Below, one piece after another: positions 10,185 through 20,539 of a stretch of 64,000 bases of DNA (the stretch's first letter is position 1; each line of letters starts with the position of its first letter). Below the pieces are notes generated by a model that was given only the letters and a program-made list of their open reading frames with translations, was not told the origin of the DNA and searched no databases. The position numbers and the translations under genes are program-made. This DNA comes from Craspedostauros australis (taxonomy: Eukaryota; Bacillariophyta; Bacillariophyceae; Mastogloiales; Achnanthaceae), in the NCBI GenBank assembly GCA_026770025.1, contig JAMXDE010000062.1:186001-250000 (forward strand). The letters are read 5' to 3'.

Positions 10185-11651
10185 TCAATCCGTGAATCCG
10201 CAGCACTGATGCCATCGATCGATCTGCACCTTGACGGCCTCCACCATCGGAGCCACCGGCGCGCAAACATTGTACGCCCGCGGGATCTTCTGCCCTTCGA
10301 ATGAATTGTAAGGCTCCGTCTCCGCCACCACATCCGTCCCCAGGTAGATGTAGGAATGGTTGACACCGGACAGCGCTGCCAGCCTCCCAAAAAAGACCTG
10401 CTCCGAATAGGCGCGCGGAAATACTTCGATGACGGAACTGCAACGACGCATGAACGGGATCAACGTGAGCTGCGCACCGTGCGGCGTGAGCAGGATGTCG
10501 ATATTGTTGAATGCTTCGATCTGCTGCTCGAACGACAAATGCTCGAGGAAAAATACGGGCGGCCGGTAGGGCAGATGCAGGTCCTCCTGCAAGCGAGCGG
10601 CGACGCTGATCCCACCGAACATGCGCCGCGTCGTGTTGCGATTGGAAATGGCGATGCGAGGTGGGCGGATGGTCTGATTGGTGGTGTCGTTTGCAGTTGC
10701 GTTGGCGCCGGGTGTCGACGTTATCAGCAGCTGCGTGCGCTCCGTATTGTGCGAGGGAGGCACTCCGCAGGATGATTCTTGGTAACCCTGCAGACCAAAG
10801 ACGGGCAAGGCATGCCGTCTCAGATGCTGCATATCATCCTCGTAAACTGTTCGATAGCCGTCAATAAGGGTCGTGTTGGGATACACGAAGAGAAGCTTCA
10901 TGGGCGTGCGCAAAAACTTTTGGGTGAAGATCTTGACGGTCCTGAGCTTGATCGTGACGTTGTTCGCCTCCAACACCTTGACCATGCCCTCCGTGAAGGC
11001 GCTGCCAGTTGTGAACCATTTGTAGTAGAGCTTGCCAACGACGAAAACGTGGTCCGCGTTGGGGAAGCGCCGCCAGAACGACCAGCACGGGTATATGTTT
11101 TGCATCTGATGCGGAAAGTGATGCAGGAACCAGTTGCGCGTGAAGCCGCATGCCGCCGTCCTGATCTGGTCGCCGGGAGATCTTCGACCTCGCCGCTCAC
11201 CCGAATTTCCGCTGGTATCGTTGAGCTGTCCAGCGCTGACCTGGTTCCACGCCTCCGTGAGATTCCCATGAATGACATTGTAGACCTCCTCGACATCGTA
11301 CGCCTTGGGATAGCGCGTGACGTTGAAAGTGTACGCGATTGGACCGAAGACGTTGCATCCCTCCAGTCCAAAGGCATCCGTTGGCCATTGCATCATGAAG
11401 GAGGGGAACGCAGTGATGTTGGTGTTCCACCGGTGCGAATGGTCCGGAGTTGGCCTTCTGGGGTTGTTGATGGCATCTTCCAGCACCCTGTCGTAGTAAT
11501 TGGAGTTCTGCATCACGCTGAGCGAGGCTTGCCAATTCATCCCTGTCAAAGTGAGGACGAAGGCAGCAGCCAGCACGTGCTTGGCGTTCACGGCGTGCTT
11601 GTTGGAAGCCTTGGTGTTGGGCCGGCCGCTCATGTTCTGCGGTGGTGCCAT
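10185..11651 (-). CDS. GT61-family glycosyltransferase, type II membrane protein
   Basis: A 488-residue single-exon protein. A short cytoplasmic N-terminus is followed by a signal-anchor helix at about residues 24-45 (HVLAAAFVLTLTGMNW), as in Golgi type II glycosyltransferases. The lumenal part has many N-x-S/T sites. The C-terminal half carries the GT61/DUF563-like signature: FEQQIEAFNNIDILLTPHGA (about 370-390), then AQLTLIPFM and SSVIEVFP, which in this family form the nucleotide-sugar site. Expected role: transfer of a sugar (xylose, GlcNAc or arabinose in known relatives) onto glycans in the secretory pathway; donor and acceptor are unknown here. Two broken copies flank it, so this may be the only active locus of the cluster. 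The ATG at 11651 is the first in frame and the anchor follows directly. Confidence 0.75.
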   Translation of the reverse strand: MAPPQNMSGRPNTKASNKHAVNAKHVLAAAFVLTLTGMNWQASLSVMQNSNYYDRVLEDAINNPRRPTPDHSHRWNTNITAFPSFMMQWPTDAFGLEGCNVFGPIAYTFNVTRYPKAYDVEEVYNVIHGNLTEAWNQVSAGQLNDTSGNSGERRGRRSPGDQIRTAACGFTRNWFLHHFPHQMQNIYPCWSFWRRFPNADHVFVVGKLYYKWFTTGSAFTEGMVKVLEANNVTIKLRTVKIFTQKFLRTPMKLLFVYPNTTLIDGYRTVYEDDMQHLRRHALPVFGLQGYQESSCGVPPSHNTERTQLLITSTPGANATANDTTNQTIRPPRIAISNRNTTRRMFGGISVAARLQEDLHLPYRPPVFFLEHLSFEQQIEAFNNIDILLTPHGAQLTLIPFMRRCSSVIEVFPRAYSEQVFFGRLAALSGVNHSYIYLGTDVVAETEPYNSFEGQKIPRAYNVCAPVAPMVEAVKVQIDRWHQCCGFTD

Positions 11652-12325
11652 GCTATCTCCTTACTGTCACTATTGGCAGGATAGTGTATGAGTAGTCCAA
11701 TGTAATACACTATGATACAATTTGATATGATAGATCGGATGGTACCTGCGTGCGCTCTTGCTCCGAGTAGTACAACAGGATGATCCATGTATCGGCACGA
11801 ATGGAGCATTGGCAGGATGCAGCACAAGCCATCGGTCGTAATCGATGCCATGGATGCCTGTTGTGTTGTGTCGCAGAGGATCCTGTGGTGGATGCTGGTG
11901 GTCACCAATGATCGCGGTGTTCTGGCTGGTTTTGTGGAGTGCACCCACTGTTATCCGTTGAGTTTTGTCGGATGGAGGGTTGTGGTTGTCGCGAAGCTCA
12001 TTTTTCCGAAAACAACGAACCCATTCTCCAAGTAATCGAAGAAGTCGGGAGAGAAATCTATTGCATCAAACATAGGGGTGCTCCACACGATTGTGGCATT
12101 CAATGGCAGAACCCCGCTTTCATCAACGCGCCGGGATCAGCGATGGTGTATAATAGAATAGTATGCTACTCGTACTACATGGTACACCTGCAAGTATGCA
12201 AAATATCTGTCTGTATGCTCGTGTGGGAGACAAGTAAATATCAAGTAAGTACATACGTACGCCCCATGTACGAATATACTCGTACAGAACATTGGTCGTA
12301 CCGTGAACAACCAACGTGCACACAC
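11652..12325. other. Promoter-side flank of GT61 gene, rich in TACTCGTA-like sequence
   Basis: 5' flank of the intact GT61 gene and 3' flank of the third copy. TACTCGTA occurs at 12167-12174 and 12277-12284 with further degenerate copies (gtacgaatatactcgtac). No coding signal recognised. Confidence 0.55.
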
Positions 12326-13529
12326 CTATGCTGCAAACCCGCAGCAGTGATGCCATCGATTGATCTGAACCTTCACTGCTTCCACCAACGGAGCCAGCTG
12401 CGCGCCGTCAGCAGGATGTCGATGTTGTTGAATATCTCCAGCTGCTTCTCGAACGGCATGGAAGAACACGGGCGGTCGGTACGGCAGATGAAGGTCCTCC
12501 TGCAAACGAGCGGAGATGTTGTGCCCACCGAATAACCGTCGCGAGTCCTTGCGATTGGAAATGGCGATGCGGGGTGGTGAGCGAAGGATCTGGTCGTTGC
12601 CAACGTCCACAGCATCACCTGCTGCTGCTTCATCCGCATCAGTCGTTGATGCTTGTGCTCCTGAGAAGTTGGTATCTGGGGCGTTCGACGCAGGAGTCGC
12701 GCCACAGGATGGTTCCACGTAACGCTGCAGACCGAAAACAGGCAAGGTATGCCGTCTCAGGTGCTGCATGTCATCAGCGTAAACCGTCCGATAGCCATGC
12801 ATGCGGACGATTTCCGGGTATACGTAGAGGAGCTCGTGGGGGCGATCTTCAAACTGCTTGACGACCACCTCCATGGTCGAGACCCGGATCGTCACGTTGT
12901 TCGCTTCCAATACCTTGGCCATGCCCCGGATGAAGGTGCTCCCAGTCTTGAACAAGGCAGAGCTGTCAACAATGAGCAGATGCTCAGCATGTGGGAAGTG
13001 CCGCCACAGCGACATTGGGTGCGATTCGACCTTGCGATGCAGCCGCGTCCGTGTGATCGCCGTGTGGTTGTGCAGCGTCGGCCTGTTCCCATACCTGCAC
13101 AAGATTCCCATGCGTTACATTGAACACATGCTCCAAACTGTACGATGTGGGATAGCGCGTGACGTTGACGGTGTGCGGCAGCGAAGTGTTGAAGACGCTG
13201 CATCCCTTGGGCTTCAAAGGATCCGTTGGCCATTGCATCATGAAAGGAGGGAATGCCGTAATGTTGGCGCTCCATCGAAGTGGATGGTCCGGCGTTGGCT
13301 CTGCAGCGTCCTGTGCCGGTATCGCAGCCTTGGACACGCCATCGTCCCAGCGCGAACGGAGTTCCGAAGAAGTGGCATGCAGCATGCGGAAGGATATGCG
13401 CCAATTCATTGCGCACATGATTGTGAAGGCAGCGGCCACCATCACGGTCTTGTTGGCTTTCGCGATGGACGCGACCGAACGCATGGCATCGGACTGGCTG
13501 CAAGCACTCGTGTTGTGAGGTCGTGCCAT
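12326..13529 (-). pseudogene. Broken GT61-type glycosyltransferase copy 3
   Basis: Starts at an ATG at 13529 (MARPHNTSACSQSDAMRSVA) with a signal-anchor-like segment and a lumenal N-terminus that matches the intact gene (MMQWPTDPLKPKGC against MMQWPTDAFGLEGC). Near 13010-13040 the frame shifts and about 20 residues are missing. The second frame covers WRHFPHAEHLLIV to PYRPPVFF, then another frameshift moves FNNIDILLTA into a third frame. A deletion joins the remains of the HGAQL motif directly to the C-terminus (APLVEAVKVQINRWHHCCG), removing about 220 nt including the SSVIEVFP segment. The two frameshifts and the loss of the active-site region make it nonfunctional. It is less decayed than copy 1, so it died more recently. 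Confidence 0.8.
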
Positions 13530-15613
13530 GGAGGAGAGTACAAGTGAGTATGATAGATCACAAGCCATCGCTCTCGGCTCTGTGAGCCTGACTGATGAGT
13601 GGATCTTCCACAAGTGGCTGCATGTTTGGTCGTGGTTCGTGACCGTCACAATTTCTGAGTGTGGAATGACGGTTGGGTCAAGATCTCTCGATAGTACTGG
13701 TTTAGCCGCTCTTTTGTTTGGATCCGGCAATGCGTCTCTGCGTGATGTTCTCTGTCACGAATCTGCACACCACGACAACAACAACAATCACGAAAACTGC
13801 ACGAACCAAGAAAGCCACTCCGCATTTGTCCGTATTTTGTGGACAAAACAGACACTTCCTCGCCATAGCTTAAATCCGTTCGTGAATGCCAATGGCACAG
13901 AGCTTAAGTCCATAAATCTCATCACTCCCTTCGTTGGACACAAAGGAAGCGAACAGACGCGGTTGCGGTCACTGTGTCTGTCCAGAAGGACTGAGCAGGT
14001 CATACGCGATACATTGCAGTCAACGAACCTTGGGTGGCGTGGAGGAGATGCGTGGAGGACTTGGCGGATCAGCGTGTTTGACTCTCGTGACATGAGGTCC
14101 TACTACTTGTGCGTACTCGTACACTCCGCAAGTGCACCAAGCAGAAGAAAGTCAACGACAACACAGATTCGAAGGTTGTACGTACAAAGCATCGTCACAG
14201 AGACTGCAAAGGACAGAAACGCGTCACACAATCGCTCGTGGATCGAAAATCGCGCGGCTTCCACTAAAATCACCCCGCCGCAAAGCGGTCACAAGCGATA
14301 AGTGGAGGTTGGAAATTATGGACAAATTGTATCGCGATGGCGAGACAAGCCCCAAGACCACCTTGGAAACAGAGCATTTTGCCCCAAGAAGGGCAACGGC
14401 AAAGGTACTATGGAGAAATGCCAACGAAGCGCAACCAGTGAATGAGACAGGGACAAGACGGATTTTCGAAATTGTGGGTTGTTGACGATGTGCAACAAGA
14501 AGCAGCGAGGCCAAGAAGCAACGAACAAGAAGGGAGAGGAGGACAACAACAACAACAGCAACAGCGACAGCGACAGAGACGACAGCAACAACAGAGACAA
14601 CAGAGACAAGAACGACAAGAACGGCAACGATGCACACTTCATCCACAATCGACAAAGACATGTTTACCGATCATAACATCGCACCCTCCACTCTGAAGTT
14701 CTCATACTCGTAGTCGCCAACACTCCAACCACTTCTCCGTCGTCACCCTCATTGCCACCATCATTGCCACCATCGTCGTCGTCCATCCCATTGCATCCCA
14801 ACAACACAGCGTACTATACATACCAACACGACAAGGTCAGCAACCAACAACGCGAGATCCGCTGAGGTAAGAACACACCAAGACAGGCCAGCAAGACAGC
14901 CAACGAGCAAGACCGAGTGGTTCACAGCCGACTCGTACAGCCCACACCACGAGGAGCAGAGACGGTTCGGTTGTTGCAGCACAGGGCAGCGCAGCGAGGA
15001 GACATCGACAATGGCGTTGACAACATCCGCGGGTCATGGCATTCCGCAGACTCGAACGAACGCACATACCCACGCACGATTCGTATTGGTGCAAGCGTCC
15101 GCCACTTCCCAACTCACACGAGTCTTTGTCTGTTCATCGCGTACTTGTGTGCTTGTGTGCTTACTGTATTCTGTCAATGTCCATCTCCGTGGGCCTCATT
15201 GCCGTTCTCGTTCCTTCAATTATCCTCAGCGATCGAATCTTTCACGGAAGGTGCTGAATTGCCTGATCTGCCGCATCGAGATCCGGTCTTGCGATCAGAG
15301 GAATTGGATCGGAGTTGATCCATTGCTTTGCACGAGTTGCTGCTGCTACACCAGCGAACGCAGAGCCAAACAGAGACGCATCGCTCTCCTTCCTTCCTTC
15401 CTTCCTTCCTTCTCTGGAACGTCAGCACCAACACTTCAATCTCACCAGCAAGTTGACCACCAAGTGGAACAACAGTCGTACAGCATCATAGCAACAACAT
15501 CGGCAACCTCATAACTTCTCAATCATCCACATCCACTGCTACATCCACTGCTACATCCACCAGAACAGGACAGCTCCGCTAGGATAAAAAGAAGTAGCAG
15601 CAGCAGCAGTACC
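13530..15613. other. 2.1-kb intergenic region
   Basis: Divergent spacer between GT61 copy 3 and member D, so it contains two promoter regions. It holds TACTCGTA at 14114-14121 and 14705-14712, a CAA/GAC-rich simple-sequence stretch (14545-14635), a (CCTT)n tract and 15-nt direct repeats (acatccactgct) at 15530-15565. The 13528-14301 plus-strand reading frame has no family features. Confidence 0.55.
15388..15412. repeat. (CCTT)n microsatellite
   Basis: About six TTCC units 200-225 nt upstream of the member D start codon. Confidence 0.85.
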
Positions 15614-17080
15614 ATGCCAACCCACCATGGCGCTGTTCCCAGAAGCAGCAGAACAGTGGCCTCCTCCTCATCGTCCGGCAACAAGTCGATGTCGCTGTCG
15701 CCAGGCAAGCTGAGGAAGAACGTCCAACGCCTGCTCAACCGCAGTCCGCAGCAGAAGAAGGAATCCAGATCAAGCAGATCATCCAGAACGGACATGCCAG
15801 CGACCCTGCCTCTCAACGAGGAGGCTTCCACAACTTCATCGCAACCAGAGACGCAGCGCAGACGATCCCGATCCTCCGGAGCCGCACCAAGGCAACGCAC
15901 GGACCGTCCCAGCCGCAACCGATCCACCTCCGCGGACAAGAGCCGGCGGCCGGGCGAACCCAGGCCCCTGCGCCGACGCCTCAAGAGGACGAGCACATCA
16001 AAGCAGCAGCAACCCGAGCTCGATAGCAACACCAGCGTGGCAGGCAGCGAGACGACGGCCACCACGGCATCCACCTGCAGCACGTACGCATCCAGTGACA
16101 GCCGATCCACGTCTCGACCCAGAGTGCGCTTCAGCGAACCCGGTCCCACGCAGCGCCGCAGCACCACGCAACGACGTGTGGGACGCAGGCAGCCGCCGCA
16201 GCGGTTTCATTCCGATTCTTTGACCGTGATGCAGCAGCAACAACAACAACAGCAGATGATGATGATGAAATACCAGCAACAACAGCAACCACAGCGACAC
16301 CACCCATCCGCCATGATGGGACGTCGTGCGGTGCCTCATCGCGCCCATTCCGATCCGCGTCAGCTTCAGCAGCTGCAGCAACAGTACCACGTGCACAACC
16401 GCGCCCATCCTGCAAACCAGATGAGACCCCGTCTGCCACCGCAGCACTTCAGAAACGGTCCCCCGGTCATCAACGATCCGCGTTGCGCGCAGGATTACGG
16501 ACAGGTGTACCATGCGAATCTCGACAATGCCATCGGTGAGTACGATGTCTACAACCAATACGCGCACAACAACGGCTCGCAATACTCCTACGAAGATGAC
16601 GAGCGAACGCAAGCATCGCGCAGAAGCATGCGCAAGCCAAAGACAGTGCGTCCTTCCGTTCGATTCTCAGTTGTGGAGGTCTTCGAACATCCCACCACGG
16701 TCGGCGTGGAACCTGTCCCGGGCGGACCGGCGCTCACCATGCAATGGAAGGCGTCAGGTCACTGGGTCATGCAGATCGACAACTACCTCGACTACGTCAA
16801 GCACGCTGCCAAGATGCGCAACAGGAGCGGCAAGCCACCGCCGGCGTTGGCCAACAGCACCGCCTCGGACACCATCTACAGCACCTACAATCACAACTAC
16901 GTCCCGTTGACGGCAACGGAACGCTACGACAGATTGACCCACAACGGCGTCCCCTTCACCAAGATCCAAAGCTCCATGCTAGAATCGCAGTACACGTACC
17001 AGCAACGTCTCGAGACCAAGCTCACGGAGTGCATCCTGGATCTCAAGACGCAGAGACAGAACGCGCTCGCCGCAACTTAA
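15614..17080 (+). CDS. Orphan-family protein with Q-rich centre (member D)
   Basis: A 488-residue protein of unknown function, ATG in context agtaccATGcca. Residues 1-200 are Ser/Arg-rich and basic. A region at about 205-260 is Q- and M-rich (CAG/CAA runs near 16230-16290). Block I is at about 345-378 (SVRFSVVEVFEHPTTVG, then GGPALTMQW). It continues into a W/Y-containing stretch (GHWVMQIDNYLDY) that member A shares (AQWTTTIDDYESNY). Block II is at about 430-478 (PLTATERYDRLTHNG ... YQQRLETKLTECIL). Members A and D share the extension after block I and GPAL rather than GPP, so they form a subgroup. No known domain or localisation signal is visible. Note RLETKL in place of RLETRL. Confidence 0.8.
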   Translation: MPTHHGAVPRSSRTVASSSSSGNKSMSLSPGKLRKNVQRLLNRSPQQKKESRSSRSSRTDMPATLPLNEEASTTSSQPETQRRRSRSSGAAPRQRTDRPSRNRSTSADKSRRPGEPRPLRRRLKRTSTSKQQQPELDSNTSVAGSETTATTASTCSTYASSDSRSTSRPRVRFSEPGPTQRRSTTQRRVGRRQPPQRFHSDSLTVMQQQQQQQQMMMMKYQQQQQPQRHHPSAMMGRRAVPHRAHSDPRQLQQLQQQYHVHNRAHPANQMRPRLPPQHFRNGPPVINDPRCAQDYGQVYHANLDNAIGEYDVYNQYAHNNGSQYSYEDDERTQASRRSMRKPKTVRPSVRFSVVEVFEHPTTVGVEPVPGGPALTMQWKASGHWVMQIDNYLDYVKHAAKMRNRSGKPPPALANSTASDTIYSTYNHNYVPLTATERYDRLTHNGVPFTKIQSSMLESQYTYQQRLETKLTECILDLKTQRQNALAAT

Positions 17081-17574
17081 TGCAACGTCGTTTAGAGCAC
17101 GCAATCCGGCGTCATGATTATTCTTGTCTGTGATATGATAGTATTGGGTACCATGCTGTTCGTGTCGAGCCATCCCGGCGATGATCGAGATGGAGTTCAA
17201 TCGTGATGCATGCGAACTCTTGGCGAAACGAACACGATGCAAAAGCCGTCATGGTCGCACACAACACACACGCAGGGACCATCGAATGACTCAATGGACT
17301 ACAGAACATCGAGTTCGATCGCACACATTCCTTCTTCGTGTTTCTTTCGTGTTGTTTGTGTGTGTCGATGTCGAGAAAGATCTTACGGCAAACCAGGGTG
17401 CGATCATGGAACAGAGAAACAGAACGTGCGAACAAGACAACGACAACCTTGCTATTCCTTGCAACAGTTTGGTCTCATACCATCAGTCAGCATCTTCATC
17501 ATAAGACCGTGAACACATTGAGCAATCATCCAACAATTGTTTGTCTACCAACAGCTCAACAACCAACGACCAAC
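17081..17574. other. Spacer before ankyrin-BTB gene
   Basis: 3' flank of member D and 5' leader of the ankyrin gene. The ankyrin frame is open upstream to 17338 but has no better start than the ATG at 17575. No separate gene seen. Confidence 0.6.
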
Positions 17575-19980
17575 ATGCCGAATGTCTCAGACGATCAACT
17601 CATTCGTGCTGCTGTTACAGGTGATCTGTCGGTGTTGAAGGAATGGAAGGAGCAGAACGAAGGACGTGATGTCAACACGGTCAAGGACAGCTGTGGCGAC
17701 ACTCCACTTCATGGGGCATGCTATGGAGGCAGCCTGGAATGTGTGAAGTACCTCATCGAATCAGCCAACGCCGATGTCAACTGCAAAAACAACATTGGTG
17801 ACACTCCACTTCATGGGGCATGCATCTACGGCCGCCTGGAATGTGTGAAGTACCTCATCGAAACATGCAACGCCGATGTCAACTGCAAGAACAACGATGG
17901 CGACACTCCACTTCACTATGCATGCGATGAAGGCAGCCTGGAATGTGTGAAGTACCTCATCGAATCAGCCAACGCCGATGTCAACTGCAAAGACAACGAT
18001 GGCTACACTCCACTTCATGGGGCATGCATCTTGGGCAGCCTGGAATGTGTGAAGTACCTCATCGAAACATGCAACGCCGATGTCAACTGCAAAGCCAACG
18101 ATGGCTACACTCCACTTCATGGGGCATGCGTTGGAGACAGCCTGGAATGTGTGAAGTACCTCATCGAATCAACCAACGCTGATGTCAACTGCAAAGCCAA
18201 CGATGGCTACACTCCACTTCATGGGGCATGCTACAACGGCCACCTGGAATGTGTGAAGTACCTCATCGAAACATGCAACGCCAATGTCAACTGCAAAGAC
18301 AACGATGGCTACACTTCACTTCATCGGGCATGCATCTACGGCCGCCTGGAATGTGTGAAGTACCTCATCGAAACATGCAACGCCGATGTCAACTGCAAAA
18401 ACAACGATGGCTACACTCCACTTCATGGGGCATGCTACAACGGCCACCTGGAGTGTGTGAAGTACCTCATCGAATCAGCCAACGCCGATGTCAACTGCAA
18501 AGCCAACGATGACTACACTCCACTTCATAAAGCATGCGTTGGAGACAGCCTGGAATGTGTGAAGTACCTCATCGAATCAACCAACGCCGATGTCAACTGC
18601 AAAGACAACGATGGCTACACTCCACTTCACTATGCATGCTATGGAGGCAGCCTGGAATGTGTGAAGTACCTCATCGAAACATGCGACACCGATGTCAACT
18701 GCAAGAACAACGATGGCTACACTCCACTTCATGGGGCATGCGTTGGAGGCAGCCTGGAATGTGTGAAGTACCTCATCGAAACATGCAACGCCGATGTCAA
18801 CTGCAAAGACAACGATGGCTACACTCCACTTCACTATGCATGCTGCCATGGCCAGTCTGAATGTGTCGAGTACCTGGTCAATATCAGCATCCAAAACTAC
18901 AATGGAACACCCTTCAAATTAATCGAAGCGAAATATCAGGTCAAGATGATGAGATCAATCATGAAGCGTCTCGGTCATCTCAGTCGTCGCAACTTGCAAC
19001 CGCAGACACAGCTGCAAACAGAGATGCAGGTGCGCAAGCAAAGACACACAAACACCATCACAACACCAACCAAGCACGACAATCCTAAAATCCACACAAC
19101 AACCAACATCAGCATCGGCCAAGATCGTCGCAGCGCTGTTCGTTCTGAGGCCAAGGCAGACATCACCTTCCTGTGCGGACAAGGCGACGAACAACAGCCA
19201 ATCAAGGCAAACTCCGGAGTCCTCATGGTCACTGTTCCGTCCATTCAGACATTGATCGACTCGGGAATCCAACATCAGCATGTCGATGACGGCACTGATG
19301 ACGGCACTGATTCTGCCACTGCCCTCACCCGCAGGCTCATCCCTCTTCCCAACCATCAACCCAAACATGTCCAACGTGTCCTCGAATGCATCTACACAGG
19401 TGAGATATCCTTCGATCACAGCGCTCCGGACAACGATACTGATACCCGCGATGGCGCTCATGACGATGATGATGGCGCTGACCAGCCAACTCCCACCCTC
19501 CATGGACAGGACGATCTACAACAGCTGATCCTTGTGGCCAACGAGTTCGGCTTCTGGCGACTCAAGCTTGTTCTTGAAGCAGAGTTGGCCCGCACTCATC
19601 TCACAGACGACACCATGGTAGATATGGTGATCTTCGCTGATCAACACAACTGCGTGGTGTTGAAAGATGCGTCGATGAGGATGGCAGCTCGAAACATACA
19701 GACCTTCTTCACTCATCCAGATTGCAGCAAGCTGATTCTACATCCCCAACTGATGGGGGGCATCCATGCCATCTGCAATGGGGGAGCGGCAAGCAATGAA
19801 GTTGATGACGAGTACAGTGCCATGTCCATGATGGATTTGTACAAGGTCGTGGATGAAAGTGAGGGTACTGCGCAAGTGGATTCATACATGGATCGTACAA
19901 CGTTGATGAACCTCGTGCGGTCCGTCGCACCTTCCAGGGTGGCTGAGGCCGATGGCGCTGCCGCTGGAGAAGAGGAGTGA
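17575..19980 (+). CDS. Ankyrin-repeat protein with BTB/POZ-like C-terminal region
   Basis: A 801-residue protein. Start chosen at the ATG at 17575 (MPNVSDDQLIRAAVTGDLSV), because the partial copy at 27565 starts at the same place (MPDVSIKQLFAASSTGDL). Residues about 32-440 contain twelve 34-residue ankyrin repeats of the form DVNCKDNDGYTPLHGAC followed by LECVKYLIE. A charged, Gln/Thr-rich linker follows at about 450-515. A BTB/POZ-like region begins at about 518 (KADITFLCG ... VTVPSIQTLID ... VLECIYTGEI) and is interrupted by acidic inserts. A BACK-like helical region follows (VANEFGFWRLKLVLEAELA, then MVDMVIFADQHNC). Such ankyrin-BTB proteins are typically adaptors, often for cullin-3 ubiquitin ligases; this role is inferred from the family. 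Nearly identical repeats imply recent expansion or gene conversion. Confidence 0.8.
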   Translation: MPNVSDDQLIRAAVTGDLSVLKEWKEQNEGRDVNTVKDSCGDTPLHGACYGGSLECVKYLIESANADVNCKNNIGDTPLHGACIYGRLECVKYLIETCNADVNCKNNDGDTPLHYACDEGSLECVKYLIESANADVNCKDNDGYTPLHGACILGSLECVKYLIETCNADVNCKANDGYTPLHGACVGDSLECVKYLIESTNADVNCKANDGYTPLHGACYNGHLECVKYLIETCNANVNCKDNDGYTSLHRACIYGRLECVKYLIETCNADVNCKNNDGYTPLHGACYNGHLECVKYLIESANADVNCKANDDYTPLHKACVGDSLECVKYLIESTNADVNCKDNDGYTPLHYACYGGSLECVKYLIETCDTDVNCKNNDGYTPLHGACVGGSLECVKYLIETCNADVNCKDNDGYTPLHYACCHGQSECVEYLVNISIQNYNGTPFKLIEAKYQVKMMRSIMKRLGHLSRRNLQPQTQLQTEMQVRKQRHTNTITTPTKHDNPKIHTTTNISIGQDRRSAVRSEAKADITFLCGQGDEQQPIKANSGVLMVTVPSIQTLIDSGIQHQHVDDGTDDGTDSATALTRRLIPLPNHQPKHVQRVLECIYTGEISFDHSAPDNDTDTRDGAHDDDDGADQPTPTLHGQDDLQQLILVANEFGFWRLKLVLEAELARTHLTDDTMVDMVIFADQHNCVVLKDASMRMAARNIQTFFTHPDCSKLILHPQLMGGIHAICNGGAASNEVDDEYSAMSMMDLYKVVDESEGTAQVDSYMDRTTLMNLVRSVAPSRVAEADGAAAGEEE
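17668..18891 (+). repeat. Twelve 102-nt tandem coding repeats
   Basis: Twelve in-register 102-nt units, each one ankyrin repeat. Units differ mainly at a few positions: the codon pair after TPLH, and endings ESANA, ETCNA or ESTNA. These variants recur in a patterned way, pointing to exchange between units. Such repeats also keep alternative frames open. Confidence 0.9.
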
Positions 19981-20129
19981 ATCACAACAGTAGACAGAAG
20001 TGAGCGCGTCATGAAGAAGAGGAAATGAATAGGCTGTAATCAGAGAAGTAACTACTTCACCATATTTCGTAAGATAGCTATCAGTGATATATCCAATGGT
20101 GCGCCCGGCAAATCTTGGATCTTGCCTTT

Positions 20130-20530
20130 GGTGACTCGCGCAGCGTGCTGTTCTATGCACGACCGTATCGTTCGCAGCGCAGCCTGACTGGCTGGACAGC
20201 AAGGCATGCTCTTTGGCCAATACATTTCTGATGATCATGCCGCTGAGCAGCAGATGATCCTGGTTGGTGAACAGCACGTTGGTGTACCATACAGCATCAT
20301 TGGGCAGTGTGGCATGACGACGATGGTCTGGCCACCGCTGTTGTCGCCGAGATCGTCGTCGCCAATCAAATGCTTTCCGCGTTCGTTGGTTTCAATGATG
20401 TGAAAGGAGTTGTGTGGAAGGAATTGTGTGGAAAAGGAAGGTGTGATATTGGTTCCAGATGTCAGCACTGTGAGACCGGCGTATGCAGTGGTGAGATCGT
20501 GGGCTCTGGTTTGGAGGTAAATTGGTAATC
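20130..20530 (-). pseudogene. SRR1-like domain relic with 5-nt frameshift
   Basis: Read on the minus strand, the frame gives LTVLTSGTNITPSF, then HIIETNERGKHLIGDD, then GQTIVVMPHCPMMLY. This matches the core of the SRR1 domain (a NEEGK-like stretch followed by MPHCxxxLY). An extra five bases at about 20284-20288 then shift the frame, and the expected continuation resumes in another frame as TNVLFTNQDHLLLSG and MIIRNVLAKEHAL (SRR1: NxLWxNW ... IGNS). In SRR1 proteins this module has been linked to circadian regulation and tetrapyrrole metabolism. Upstream stops (20540-20900) leave the N-terminus unclear. The product would be truncated; an unrecognised intron is the only alternative, and five bases are too short for one. 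Confidence 0.55.
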
Positions 20531-20539
20531 GTTAGTTGT

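Noticed and set aside
13528-14301. 257-codon plus-strand frame starting at an ATG
   Set aside because: It begins opposite the GT61 copy 3 start and runs through that copy's promoter region; no domain, signal or repeat is recognisable.
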